Assembly: GCF_000348945.1 (NCBI RefSeq)
Contig: NZ_AOCK01000001.1
Span: 1 to 64,000 of the forward strand
From: Paeniglutamicibacter gangotriensis Lz1y
Lineage (GTDB): Bacteria > Actinomycetota > Actinomycetes > Actinomycetales > Micrococcaceae
Reading direction: 5' to 3'
DNA: 64,000 bases
The notes under the pieces were generated by a model, which saw nothing but the letters and a program-made list of their open reading frames with translations, made no database searches and had not been told where the DNA came from. Position 1 is the first letter of the stretch. Each line of letters opens with the position of its first letter. Positions 35,193 through 43,572 of the stretch are shown piece after piece. A program made the translations under genes and the position numbers.

Positions 35193-36736
35193 ACCCCGTG
35201 CACGGCACCAAAAACATTCTTTCCATCGCCGGGTCCGACCCTTCCGGGGGCGCAGGGATCCAGGCCGATTTGAAGTCCATTGCCGCGGCCGGGGGCTACG
35301 GCATGGCGGTCATCAGCGCGCTGACGGCACAAAACACCCACGGCGTGAACGCGGTGCACGTCCCGCCTGCCGGGTTCCTGACCGAACAGCTACGCGCCAT
35401 CGGCACCGACATCCGCATCGATGGAATCAAGATCGGGATGCTGGCCAACGCGCAGGTCATCAACGAGCTCACCGACTGGCTGGCCGAGTTCCGCGGTGCT
35501 GCCACGCAGGCCGGCACCCCGGTCCCGGCCGTGGTGCTGGACCCGGTCATGGTGGCCACCAGCGGAGACACGCTGTTAGATGAGGCGGCCGGGGCGGCGC
35601 TGCGCAGGCTCTTCGCCCACGCCGATGTCATCACCCCCAATATCCCCGAGCTAGCGGTGCTTGCCGGGGCCGCGGAGGCCGCCGACTGGGACAGCGCGAT
35701 TGACCAGGCCCGGGAGCTCGCGGCTCGCTACGAGGTGCTGGTGCTGGCCAAGGGCGGTCACTTGGACTCCGCGCGCTGCCGCGACGGAATCATCGACGCC
35801 TCCGGCGTGCTTTTCGAGGTGGAATCCGCGCGCCATTCCACGGCCAATACGCACGGCACCGGCTGCTCGCTGTCCTCGGCTCTGGCCACGTTTTACGCGC
35901 GCAGCGGCGACTGGGGGGCCGCGTTGCGCAGCTCCAAGACCTGGCTGGATACCGCGATCGCCCGCTCCGGGGAACTCGAGGTCGGATCCGGGCACGGACC
36001 AATCAATCACCTCGCCAGGCTCTGGGATGGGGCGGCGATTGACGTCGCAGGCGATGCGCTTCAGGCGTGGTGGGAGCGGATCTCCCCGATCCGTACGGCC
36101 ATCGACGAACTGGGCTTCATCCGTACCCTGCAGGACGGCTCGCTGGATGCCGCGGATTTCGAGGACTATCTGGGCCAGGACGCGATCTATCTGCGCGGCT
36201 ATGCGCGCGCGATGTCGCGGGCCGCGGCGCTGGCCCCCGACACCGAATCGCAACGCTTCTGGGCCGCTGCGGCCAGCAGTTGCCTCGAGGAGGAACTGGC
36301 GCTGCACCGCGGCAGGCTGGCCGGGCCCCTCCCGGAACCGTCCCCGAGCACCACCGCCTATCTGAACCACCTGTTGGCCGGCACCGATAGCTACCCGGTG
36401 CTCGCCGCCGCGGTGCTGCCCTGCTTTTGGATCTACCAAGACGTCGGAACCCGGCTGGCGGCAGCCAACCACCGGGCCCACCCCTATGCCGATTGGTTAT
36501 CCACCTATGCGGACCCGGGGTTCGAGGAAGCAACTGCCGCGGCGATTGCCCTGGTGAACGGCGTGCACGCGGCTGCCGATGCACGCACCCGTCAGGCGAT
36601 GTGGTGCGCGTTTGAGGCCTCGGCCCTCCACGAACTGGCGTTCTTCGCGCAGACCGCTGCCGAAGGTCCGCGGCAGGCGACGAATACCGCGGCCGCGGAC
36701 TTCGCGCCGGAAGGCGATGCGGTACCTGCCCGGTAG
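35189..36736 (+). CDS. thiD: Bifunctional ThiD (HMP-phosphate kinase) fused to TenA
   Basis: 515 aa with two modules. Residues 1 to about 270 are ThiD: SIAGSDPSGGAGIQADLKS, VLDPVMVATSGD, and the anion-hole region NTHGTGCSLSSALATFYARS. Residues about 290-500 are TenA (thiaminase II/aminopyrimidine aminohydrolase): the Cys in VLPCFWIYQDVG (C412) and the Glu in ALHELAFF (E482) are the expected catalytic residues, so it should be active. The fusion couples salvage of HMP from degraded thiamin with its phosphorylation. Overlaps thiE by ATGA. No thiC or thiG is in the operon. Confidence 0.94.
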   Translation: MNPVHGTKNILSIAGSDPSGGAGIQADLKSIAAAGGYGMAVISALTAQNTHGVNAVHVPPAGFLTEQLRAIGTDIRIDGIKIGMLANAQVINELTDWLAEFRGAATQAGTPVPAVVLDPVMVATSGDTLLDEAAGAALRRLFAHADVITPNIPELAVLAGAAEAADWDSAIDQARELAARYEVLVLAKGGHLDSARCRDGIIDASGVLFEVESARHSTANTHGTGCSLSSALATFYARSGDWGAALRSSKTWLDTAIARSGELEVGSGHGPINHLARLWDGAAIDVAGDALQAWWERISPIRTAIDELGFIRTLQDGSLDAADFEDYLGQDAIYLRGYARAMSRAAALAPDTESQRFWAAAASSCLEEELALHRGRLAGPLPEPSPSTTAYLNHLLAGTDSYPVLAAAVLPCFWIYQDVGTRLAAANHRAHPYADWLSTYADPGFEEATAAAIALVNGVHAAADARTRQAMWCAFEASALHELAFFAQTAAEGPRQATNTAAADFAPEGDAVPAR

Positions 36737-36891
36737 CGGCATCGGCGGGCGGTGGCTCCCGGTTCGGTCAGCTGCTCCCCGCGGGACCGAAAAGGCTCTT
36801 GCCCGATGCGGGTAAAATGCACGAGGGGGTTTCGCGTGGTGCGCCGCGCATACCCCGTCCATCACCCGCCCCCGCCCGGAAGGCACCACCT

Positions 36892-38217
36892 ATGAGCAAC
36901 CGATTCGGCATCGGCTGGCGCCTGCACGGCGACGGCAAATCCATCACCCCCGGAACGGTGGTCGCCCCCGACGAGCGCCTGGCCTGGCCGCAGACCATCG
37001 GGGTGGGCGTACAACACGTCATGGCGATGTTCGGCGCCACCGTGCTGGTGCCCACGCTCACCGGCTTCCCGGTCACCACCACGTTGCTGTTCACCGGCAT
37101 CGGCACGCTGCTCTTTTTGATCATCACCGCCGGACGGGTGCCGTCGTACCTGGGCTCTTCTTTCGCGTTTATCGCACCGGTCACCGGGGCCATGGCCACA
37201 CACGGGATGGGCGGTGCGCTGGGCGGGATCGTGATGGCCGGGGCCGCGCTGTTCATCGTGGGGCTGATCGTGCAGAAGGCCGGAACCGGCTGGATCCACG
37301 CGCTGATGCCGCCGGTGGTCATGGGCACCATCGTCGCGCTGATCGGGCTGAATCTGGCCACCAGCACCACGGATAAAATCACCGAAGTCCCGCTGACCAC
37401 CTTCGCCACGGTGCTGGCCATTATCATCACCACGGTGCTGTTCAAGGGCATGCTGGGGCGCCTGTCCATCCTGCTGGGCATCATCGTGGGCTACCTGGTG
37501 GCCTGGGCGCAGGGCCAGGTCGACTTCTCGGCCATCACCGACGCACCCTGGATCGGGCTGCCGGACTTCGCCGCCCCCGCCTTCCACCTGGACACCCTGA
37601 CCCTGTTCCTGCCGGTCGTATTTGTGCTGATCGCCGAGAACGTGGGACACGTCAAGACCGTGGCACTGATGACCGGCAAGGAACTTGACGACGTCAACGG
37701 CCGGGCACTGATGGCCGACGGCGCTGCCACGATGATCGCCGGGGCGGGCGGCGGCTCGGGCACCACCACCTATGCGGAGAACATCGGGGTCATGGCCTCC
37801 TCACGCGTCTACTCGACCGCCGCGTACTGGGTCGCCGGAGCCGTGGCCATCACCGTGGCCTTCCTGCCGAAGTTCGGCGTCCTGATCAACACCATCCCGC
37901 CCGGGGTCGCCGGGGGCGCGGGCATCGTGCTCTACGGCATGATCGCGATCGTCGGGGCACGGCTCTGGGTGCAGCACAAGGTCGACTTCTCCAACCCGAT
38001 CAACCTGATGACCGCCGGCACCGGGCTGATCATCGCCATCGCGCTCTACGGCGACAACGTGCTCTCCGTGGGCAACATGAGCTTCGGCGGTATCGCGCTG
38101 GGCACCGCAGCGACCTTGCTGGTCTTCCACCTGATGAGTTCCATCGCCAAGGTGCGCGGCACCGAGCCGGTGGCGCCGGCGGAATCAGGCAGTGCTTCGC
38201 CCTCCAATCTGGGCTAG
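36892..38217 (+). CDS. Uracil/xanthine permease (NCS2 family)
   Basis: 441 aa, about 12-14 membrane segments, imports uracil or xanthine by proton symport. Start at ATG 36892, preceded by GGAAGG; the earlier frame is not coding-like. QTIGVGVQHVMAMFGATVLVP at the N-terminus and the NCS2 signature region AENIGHVKTVALMTGKEL (with IGH/ENVGH) and GSGTTTYAENIGVMASSRV are clear. The Glu in the ENIG motif supports uracil, but xanthine or purines are possible. Monocistronic, with a strong terminator at 38234-38275. Confidence 0.9.
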   Translation: MSNRFGIGWRLHGDGKSITPGTVVAPDERLAWPQTIGVGVQHVMAMFGATVLVPTLTGFPVTTTLLFTGIGTLLFLIITAGRVPSYLGSSFAFIAPVTGAMATHGMGGALGGIVMAGAALFIVGLIVQKAGTGWIHALMPPVVMGTIVALIGLNLATSTTDKITEVPLTTFATVLAIIITTVLFKGMLGRLSILLGIIVGYLVAWAQGQVDFSAITDAPWIGLPDFAAPAFHLDTLTLFLPVVFVLIAENVGHVKTVALMTGKELDDVNGRALMADGAATMIAGAGGGSGTTTYAENIGVMASSRVYSTAAYWVAGAVAITVAFLPKFGVLINTIPPGVAGGAGIVLYGMIAIVGARLWVQHKVDFSNPINLMTAGTGLIIAIALYGDNVLSVGNMSFGGIALGTAATLLVFHLMSSIAKVRGTEPVAPAESGSASPSNLG

Positions 38218-38233
38218 CAGCACGGCACCACGC

Positions 38234-38275
38234 ACCGGGCGGGGCCCCCCTTTGGGGGCCCCGCCCGGTTTTTTT
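38234..38275 (+). terminator. Terminator of the permease gene, also facing the GH65 gene
   Basis: ACCGGGCGGGGCCCCC and GGGGGCCCCGCCCGGT form a perfect 16-bp stem with a four-base CTTT loop and a TTTTTTT tract. It ends 24 bases before the convergent fusion gene's stop at 38299. Confidence 0.96.
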
Positions 38276-38298
38276 GTTTCGGATTGACCGGGTTCCGG

Positions 38299-41200
38299 CT
38301 ATCCGATGATGGTGATCGGTGGCTCGCTGGCCAGCTCTTCCTTCTCGGTGAGCTTCCTGATGCTGGAGGTCAGGGGCGAGCCGTCGTCGCGCTGCAAGGC
38401 AAAGACCGCCTCGATCCCCGGTTCGCCTTCAACCACCGGGCCCTGCCCGTCGAGGGCCACGGTGATGACCGGGGCATCCGGGGAGATGATGCAGGCCTCG
38501 CCGCGCACCCAGAAGCCCACCTCGGCTTCCCCATCGCGCAGCGTGGCGGTGAAGGCATCGACGCTGAGCTGGAAGTGCACCGAGCTCTCGTTGTAGCGCA
38601 GCGTGAATTCCAGCCCCTCCCAGCCCACCGGCAGCCGCGGGTCAAAGTGCCACTCACCGGTGTCATCGCGCAGCCCGGCGAACCCATAGACCAGGGCGGC
38701 CCACACCCCGCCGGTGGAGGCCACATGCACCCCGTCGGCGGCATTGCCGTGCAGATTCAGCAGATCCACGTTCAGCGCGTGCTCGAAGTAGTCGTAGGCC
38801 AAATCCGCGTACCCGACCTCCGCGGCGAGGATCGCCTGTACGGTGGCCGAGAGCGTGGAGTCCCCGGTGGTCAGCGGGTCGTAGTAGTCGAAGTCGGCAC
38901 GTTTCTGCTCCGCAGTGAAGTCCGAGGAACGCAGCCACAGCGCCAGCACCGTGTCCGCCTGCTTCAGCACCTGGAACCGGTAGATCACCAGCGGGTGGAA
39001 GTGCAAGAGCAGCGGGCGGTGCTCGGCCCCGGTGCCCGGCACATCCCACACCTCCCGGTTCAGGAACCCTGCATCCTGCGGGTGGATGCCCACCGACTCG
39101 GAGAACGGGATGAACATCGCCGCGGCGGCATCGGCCCAGTCGTGCATCTCGCGGTCCCCGATGGATAATTCCTCGACGATGCGTGCATGTTCCTCGGGGA
39201 ATTCGCGGCCCAGGTAGCCCAAGGTTTCCACCGCGTAGTTCAGGTTGAATCTGGCCATCACGTTGGTGAAGGTGTTGTCGTTGACTACCGCGGTGTACTC
39301 GTCCGGTCCGGTGACCCCGTGGATGTGGAAGCTGCGTCCCTCGCGGCTGCGCCGCCAGAACCCCAGCGAGTTCCACAGTCTGGCGGTCTCCACCACGATC
39401 TCCGCCCCGCCACCGAGCAACAGCCCGGTGTCCCCGCTCATGGAGACATAGCGGGCCAGCGAATACACCACGTCCGCGTTGATGTGATACTGCGCGGTGC
39501 CTGCCGGGTAGTAGGCGCTGGCCTCCTCACCGTTGATGGTGCGCCACGGGAAGAGGATGCCGTGCTCGTTCAATGTTGCCGCCCGCCGCCTAGCCGCCGG
39601 GATCATCGAGACCCGGGCGCGCAGTGCGTTGCGCGCCCATTGCGGGTTGGTGTAGGTCAAAAACGGCAACACGTAGATTTCGGTGTCCCAGAAGTAGTGC
39701 CCCGAGTACCCGTTGCCAGAGACCCCCTTGGCGGAGATCCCCAGCCCGTCGGAGCGCGCCGAGGCCTGGGCCAGGGCGTAGATGTTCCAGCGGATGGCGC
39801 GCTGCAGCAGCGGGTCGGCGTGCACCACCACATCGGAATCATTCCAGAACCTGGTGAGGAACTCGCGCTGGGCGGCGAATAGTTCATCGGCGCCGCGCGG
39901 AACCAGGTGGTTCAGTGCGCGCACGCAGCGGCTGGTCATCTCCGCGGTATCGTGCCGCCGGGAGGAATGGAAAGAGGCGAATTTGTCGATATGCAGGGCC
40001 TCATCCTTCTCCAGGTAGGCCGAGACGGTGTGCTCGACACGCTCGTCACTTACCGTTGCGGACTCGGTAAAGTCGGTGGTCATCCCGGCAATGCGTGTCA
40101 CGTGTGACACCGCAGCTGACACCGACATATTTGAGCCGCGCACGTAGTAGCTCAGCGCCGCGATCCCGTCCTGTTCCAGGGTTCCGCCCGGGATTAGCGA
40201 CTCCTCGTCGCTGCGCACCGATTTGCGTGGGTCAAAGGGGGTTTCTCCGGCGTCGGCCTCCGCGGGGGTGGGCACCGGCGGGGCATTAGACGAGCCGATC
40301 AGCGCGGACTGCACAAACACGTGCGCGGGGGCATCCAGCAGCCGCACGGTAATGCGGAATAGCGCCAGGTGCCGTTCGGAGAAGGAGACCATGGAGCGGG
40401 TGCGCACCATCACCCGGTGGCCCTCGGCGGTGCGCCAGAGGGTGTCGGAGATCAGCGTGCCGTCCTTGAAATCTAGCCGCAGCTCGTCCTTGAGGATCTC
40501 GGTGCGCCCGATTTCCAGGGCCTCGTCGTTGATGTAGACGCGCACCGTGCGCGCATCGGGGGCCGCGACCATGGTCTGCCCGGCCTCGGCCAGCCCGAAC
40601 GCGGACTCGGCATGACGGATCTTCCAAGTCTCGTGCAGCCCATTGATGAACATCCCCTCGGTGGATTCGCCGATGCCCAGCGAATCCCCGCGCATACCCA
40701 AAAACCCGTTGCCCAGCGAAAAAATGGTCTGTTCCACCGACGGGTCGACGGGACGGGGGTGCACCCGGGTGTAGGACCACGCATCGAGATCGAAGCCCTC
40801 ACGGGCCTCCTGGGTGACCATCTCGCCCAGGTCCGAGATCACCAGGTCTGCCCCCGCCGCGCTCAGCGCGGCGGGGGGTTGGTCCCGCCCCACCCCGACC
40901 ACCAGCCCGAAGCCGCCGGCTGCGGCCGCCTGCACCCCGGAGATCGCATCTTCGAAGACCACGCATTCACTCGGTGACCAGCCCAGGTCGCTGGCCGCGG
41001 CCAGGAAGGTGTCGGGTGAGGGCTTGCCCGCCAAGCCGCGCGCCGCAGCCTGCTGCCCGCCCATCACCACGGAAAATTCATCACGCAGCCCGGCGGCCTG
41101 CAGCACGTCCTCGGCGTTGCGTGAGGAAGAGACGATCGCGACCTCCAGCCCGGCGGCCTGCACCTGGCGCAGGTAGTCCACGGACCCGGGGTACGGCGCA

Positions 41201-41553
41201 ATGCCCGATTCGGCCAGGATCGCCCGGAACACCTCATTTTTCCGGTTTCCCAGGGCACACACGGTGGAACTGCCCGGTGCATCGGCGCCTTGGCCCCAGG
41301 GCAGGGTGATGCCGCGGTCCTCCAGCACCGCGGCGACGCCCTCGTAGCGGGGCCGACCGTCGAGCAGCGCGAAGTAGTCCTCCTGAGTGTAGGGGCGGGT
41401 CACCCCCGCCTCGGCGAAGAATGCTTCGAAGAGCTGAGCCCAGGCATCCCGGTGGACCTCGGCGGTGGGAGTCAGCACCCCGTCGAGGTCAAAAAGGACG
41501 GCCTTGAAGTCACGGCGCCGGTAGGCGGCCGTCGTTCCGGGTGTTTCACTCAT
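38299..41553 (-). CDS. Beta-phosphoglucomutase fused to GH65 glycoside phosphorylase
   Basis: 1084 aa from ATG 41553. N-terminal HAD/beta-PGM module to about residue 240: FDLDGVLTPTAEVHRDAW carries the phospho-Asp and KPSPDTFLAAASDLGW and VVFEDAISGVQAA supply the remaining HAD motifs. Residues about 260-1080 are a GH65 protein with GNGFLGMRGDSLGIGES, HYFWDTEIYVLPFL and GVTGPDEYTAV; E752 in GPDEY is the expected general acid. GH65 phosphorylases invert alpha-glucobioses (maltose, trehalose, kojibiose, nigerose) to beta-glucose-1-phosphate and glucose, and beta-PGM converts that product to glucose-6-phosphate. The fusion would channel it. Exact disaccharide unknown. Confidence 0.94.
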   Translation of the reverse strand: MSETPGTTAAYRRRDFKAVLFDLDGVLTPTAEVHRDAWAQLFEAFFAEAGVTRPYTQEDYFALLDGRPRYEGVAAVLEDRGITLPWGQGADAPGSSTVCALGNRKNEVFRAILAESGIAPYPGSVDYLRQVQAAGLEVAIVSSSRNAEDVLQAAGLRDEFSVVMGGQQAAARGLAGKPSPDTFLAAASDLGWSPSECVVFEDAISGVQAAAAGGFGLVVGVGRDQPPAALSAAGADLVISDLGEMVTQEAREGFDLDAWSYTRVHPRPVDPSVEQTIFSLGNGFLGMRGDSLGIGESTEGMFINGLHETWKIRHAESAFGLAEAGQTMVAAPDARTVRVYINDEALEIGRTEILKDELRLDFKDGTLISDTLWRTAEGHRVMVRTRSMVSFSERHLALFRITVRLLDAPAHVFVQSALIGSSNAPPVPTPAEADAGETPFDPRKSVRSDEESLIPGGTLEQDGIAALSYYVRGSNMSVSAAVSHVTRIAGMTTDFTESATVSDERVEHTVSAYLEKDEALHIDKFASFHSSRRHDTAEMTSRCVRALNHLVPRGADELFAAQREFLTRFWNDSDVVVHADPLLQRAIRWNIYALAQASARSDGLGISAKGVSGNGYSGHYFWDTEIYVLPFLTYTNPQWARNALRARVSMIPAARRRAATLNEHGILFPWRTINGEEASAYYPAGTAQYHINADVVYSLARYVSMSGDTGLLLGGGAEIVVETARLWNSLGFWRRSREGRSFHIHGVTGPDEYTAVVNDNTFTNVMARFNLNYAVETLGYLGREFPEEHARIVEELSIGDREMHDWADAAAAMFIPFSESVGIHPQDAGFLNREVWDVPGTGAEHRPLLLHFHPLVIYRFQVLKQADTVLALWLRSSDFTAEQKRADFDYYDPLTTGDSTLSATVQAILAAEVGYADLAYDYFEHALNVDLLNLHGNAADGVHVASTGGVWAALVYGFAGLRDDTGEWHFDPRLPVGWEGLEFTLRYNESSVHFQLSVDAFTATLRDGEAEVGFWVRGEACIISPDAPVITVALDGQGPVVEGEPGIEAVFALQRDDGSPLTSSIRKLTEKEELASEPPITIIG

Positions 41554-42034
41554 GGTCTTCGCTTCCCATTTCTGTTGCACGATGGGCCCAGAGGCCGGTT
41601 GCCTCCAGCCTAACCACCGGCTCCCCCGCCCGTGAAGCGCCCCGAGGGTATCGGCCGTGTCGCTTCGGCGCCCGGTGGCCCGGGGTGGTGCCCCCGGAGC
41701 CTTCGACCCCCTGCTCAGAGCCCAAAGCCACACGTCACTTATGGATTCACCGCTCTGTCACGATTTGGACAAACCCTTGAAATTCGCGCCCGGGCTCTAC
41801 ATGATGGGCAGTAGGAGAGCTTCATCACCATGAAAGCGGTGCGGGGCCCTCCGCCTTCATGGGGGAACAACACGGTGATCCGGCCTCGGGAGGCTACTTT
41901 CGCGCACCTAAGTGGGGCCAGAACCCACGGTGCCGGCAAGCGGCCACCGCGGCGCCTCGGGTCCGACGCAACTGGAATTTCCCCTTCCCGATATGCGCGG
42001 GCGGCCCAGGCCTCCCGCTCGAGCAGGAGGAAAG
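41554..42034 (+). promoter_or_regulatory. 481-base divergent region upstream of the sugar ABC genes
   Basis: Best promoter: TTGAAA at 41777-41782, 17 bases, CATGAT at 41800-41805. The spacer holds the palindrome GCCCGGGC at 41788-41795, a possible repressor contact. From there to the SD (AGGAGGAAAG) of the binding-protein gene lies a leader of about 200 bases. It contains an SD-preceded ATG at 41830 whose frame runs into the binding-protein gene. I see no gene convincingly encoded here. The GH65 gene's promoter must also be in this stretch. Confidence 0.45.
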
Positions 42035-43372
42035 ATGAAAACTTCACCACGCGCGAGAGCGTATGCCTCGCTGGCGGGCCTCGGTGTTGCAGCCTTGGTG
42101 CTCACCGGGTGCGGCGGCGGTCCAGGTGCCCCGGAAACAAGTGCTGCGAACACCGACGAGAGCGCAGCGAAGGGCAAGTCGGAGGTCACGATCTACGGCA
42201 CCATTGCCGATACCGAGGCCGAGTTGCTCGAAGAATCCTGGGCCGACTGGTCCAAGGAAAACGACATCAAGATCAAATACGAGTCTTCCAAGGAATTCGA
42301 GACGCAGATCGCGGTGCGCGCACAGGGCGGAAACGCCCCAGACCTGGCGATCTTCCCGCAACCGGGGCTGCTAGGCGATTTGGCCACCCGTGGCTTCCTA
42401 AAGCCGGCCTCGGAGGGTGTGAAAGAGCAGGTCACCTCGGGCTGGTCCGAGGACTGGGCCAAGTACGGCACGGTCGATGGAACCCTCTACGGCGCCCCGC
42501 TGATGGCCAGCGTCAAGGGCTTGGTCTGGTACTCCCCGGCCGAGTTCAAGGAGAAGGGCTACGAGGTCCCCACCACCTGGCAGGGGCTGCTGGATTTGAC
42601 CGAGCAGATCGAAAAGGACAAGGGCGAGGCACCGTGGTGCGCGGGCTTCGGCTCGGGCGATGCCACGGGTTGGCCGGGAACCGACTGGGTGGAGGACCTG
42701 GTGTTGCGCCAGGCCGGGCCCGAGGTCTATGACCAGTGGGTGGACAACGAGGTGAAGTTCACCGACCCGCAGATCAAATCGGCTCTCGATGAGGTCGGCA
42801 AAATCCTGAAGAACCCGAAGTACGTTAACGCCGGCTACGGCGACATCGCTTCCATCAATGCCACGGCCTTCGGAGATGTGGCCGATGTGTTGGTTTCCGG
42901 CGATTGCTCGCTGCACCACCAGGCCTCGTTCTTCAGCGGATTCATCACCGACGCCGGCGGTACCGTCGGCCCGGATGCCGACATTTGGGGCTTCGTAACC
43001 CCGTCGATGGACGGCGAAGGGAACTCCGTCACCGGCGGCGGCGAAATCGTCGGCGCCTTCAGCGACGACCCCTCGGTCATCAAGGTCCAGGAATACCTGG
43101 CCAGTGCAGACTGGGCCAACTCGCGGGTGAAGCTCGGCGGGGTGCTCTCGGCCAACAAGGGCCTTGACCCGGCCAACGCGTCGGACCCGTTGTTGCAGGA
43201 AGCCGTGAAGATCCTGCAGGATCCTGCCACCACCTTCCGCTTCGATGCCTCCGACCTGATGCCAGGCTCCGTGGGTGCGGGAAGCTTCTGGAAGGGCATG
43301 ATCGACTGGATCAACGGCTCGGACACCGACACGGTGCTCAAGGCGATCGAAGCCGGCTGGCCTTCATCGTAG
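42035..43372 (+). CDS. Sugar ABC transporter substrate-binding lipoprotein (AglE-like)
   Basis: 445 aa. Signal peptide ends in the lipobox LVLTGC, so it is anchored on the outer face of the membrane. The mature protein fits the family-1 extracellular solute-binding group: VTIYGTIADTEAEL, the AQGGNAPDLAIFPQPGLL ligand-domain region and VKGLVWYSPAEFKEKGYEV-type hinge. Homology style resembles alpha-glucoside binders of Rhizobium/actinobacteria. It starts at ATG 42035 after AGGAGG. Divergent from the GH65/beta-PGM fusion, so the substrate is probably an alpha-glucobiose. Confidence 0.88.
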   Translation: MKTSPRARAYASLAGLGVAALVLTGCGGGPGAPETSAANTDESAAKGKSEVTIYGTIADTEAELLEESWADWSKENDIKIKYESSKEFETQIAVRAQGGNAPDLAIFPQPGLLGDLATRGFLKPASEGVKEQVTSGWSEDWAKYGTVDGTLYGAPLMASVKGLVWYSPAEFKEKGYEVPTTWQGLLDLTEQIEKDKGEAPWCAGFGSGDATGWPGTDWVEDLVLRQAGPEVYDQWVDNEVKFTDPQIKSALDEVGKILKNPKYVNAGYGDIASINATAFGDVADVLVSGDCSLHHQASFFSGFITDAGGTVGPDADIWGFVTPSMDGEGNSVTGGGEIVGAFSDDPSVIKVQEYLASADWANSRVKLGGVLSANKGLDPANASDPLLQEAVKILQDPATTFRFDASDLMPGSVGAGSFWKGMIDWINGSDTDTVLKAIEAGWPSS

Positions 43373-43375
43373 AAC

Positions 43376-43443
43376 TGGTGCAGGGACTGCGGTGACACCC
43401 ACCGCGGTCCCGGCACCATCGCGGAGGGGCAGCCAGCCCCTCC
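43376..43443 (+). other. Two tandem hairpins in the gap between binding protein and permease genes
   Basis: Hairpin 1 (43376-43418) is interrupted but long: TGGTGC, GGAC and GCGGT pair with ACCGC, GTCC and GCACCA. Hairpin 2 (43423-43443) is a perfect 8-bp stem GGAGGGGC/GCCCCTCC with loop AGCCA. Neither has a U-run. In sugar ABC operons such structures commonly stabilise the binding-protein mRNA over the permease mRNA, which is the inferred role here. No gene lies between 43373 and 43572. Confidence 0.65.
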
Positions 43444-43572
43444 TTGGCACCAGCTATCCCACGCACGCCGTCCCAGGCCACCGTGCCCCGCTCCGCCCGC
43501 CCCCATCAATGACCTCCGGGGGTGGTCGGATCACGGGGCCGGCGCCGCAGCGAAAGGCCGGAAACCTGCATC

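Noticed and set aside
41830-42732. 300-codon plus-strand frame with an upstream SD-like sequence
   Set aside because: It runs out of phase through the binding-protein gene, and the composition is Arg/Gly-rich; kept only as a possible uORF note.
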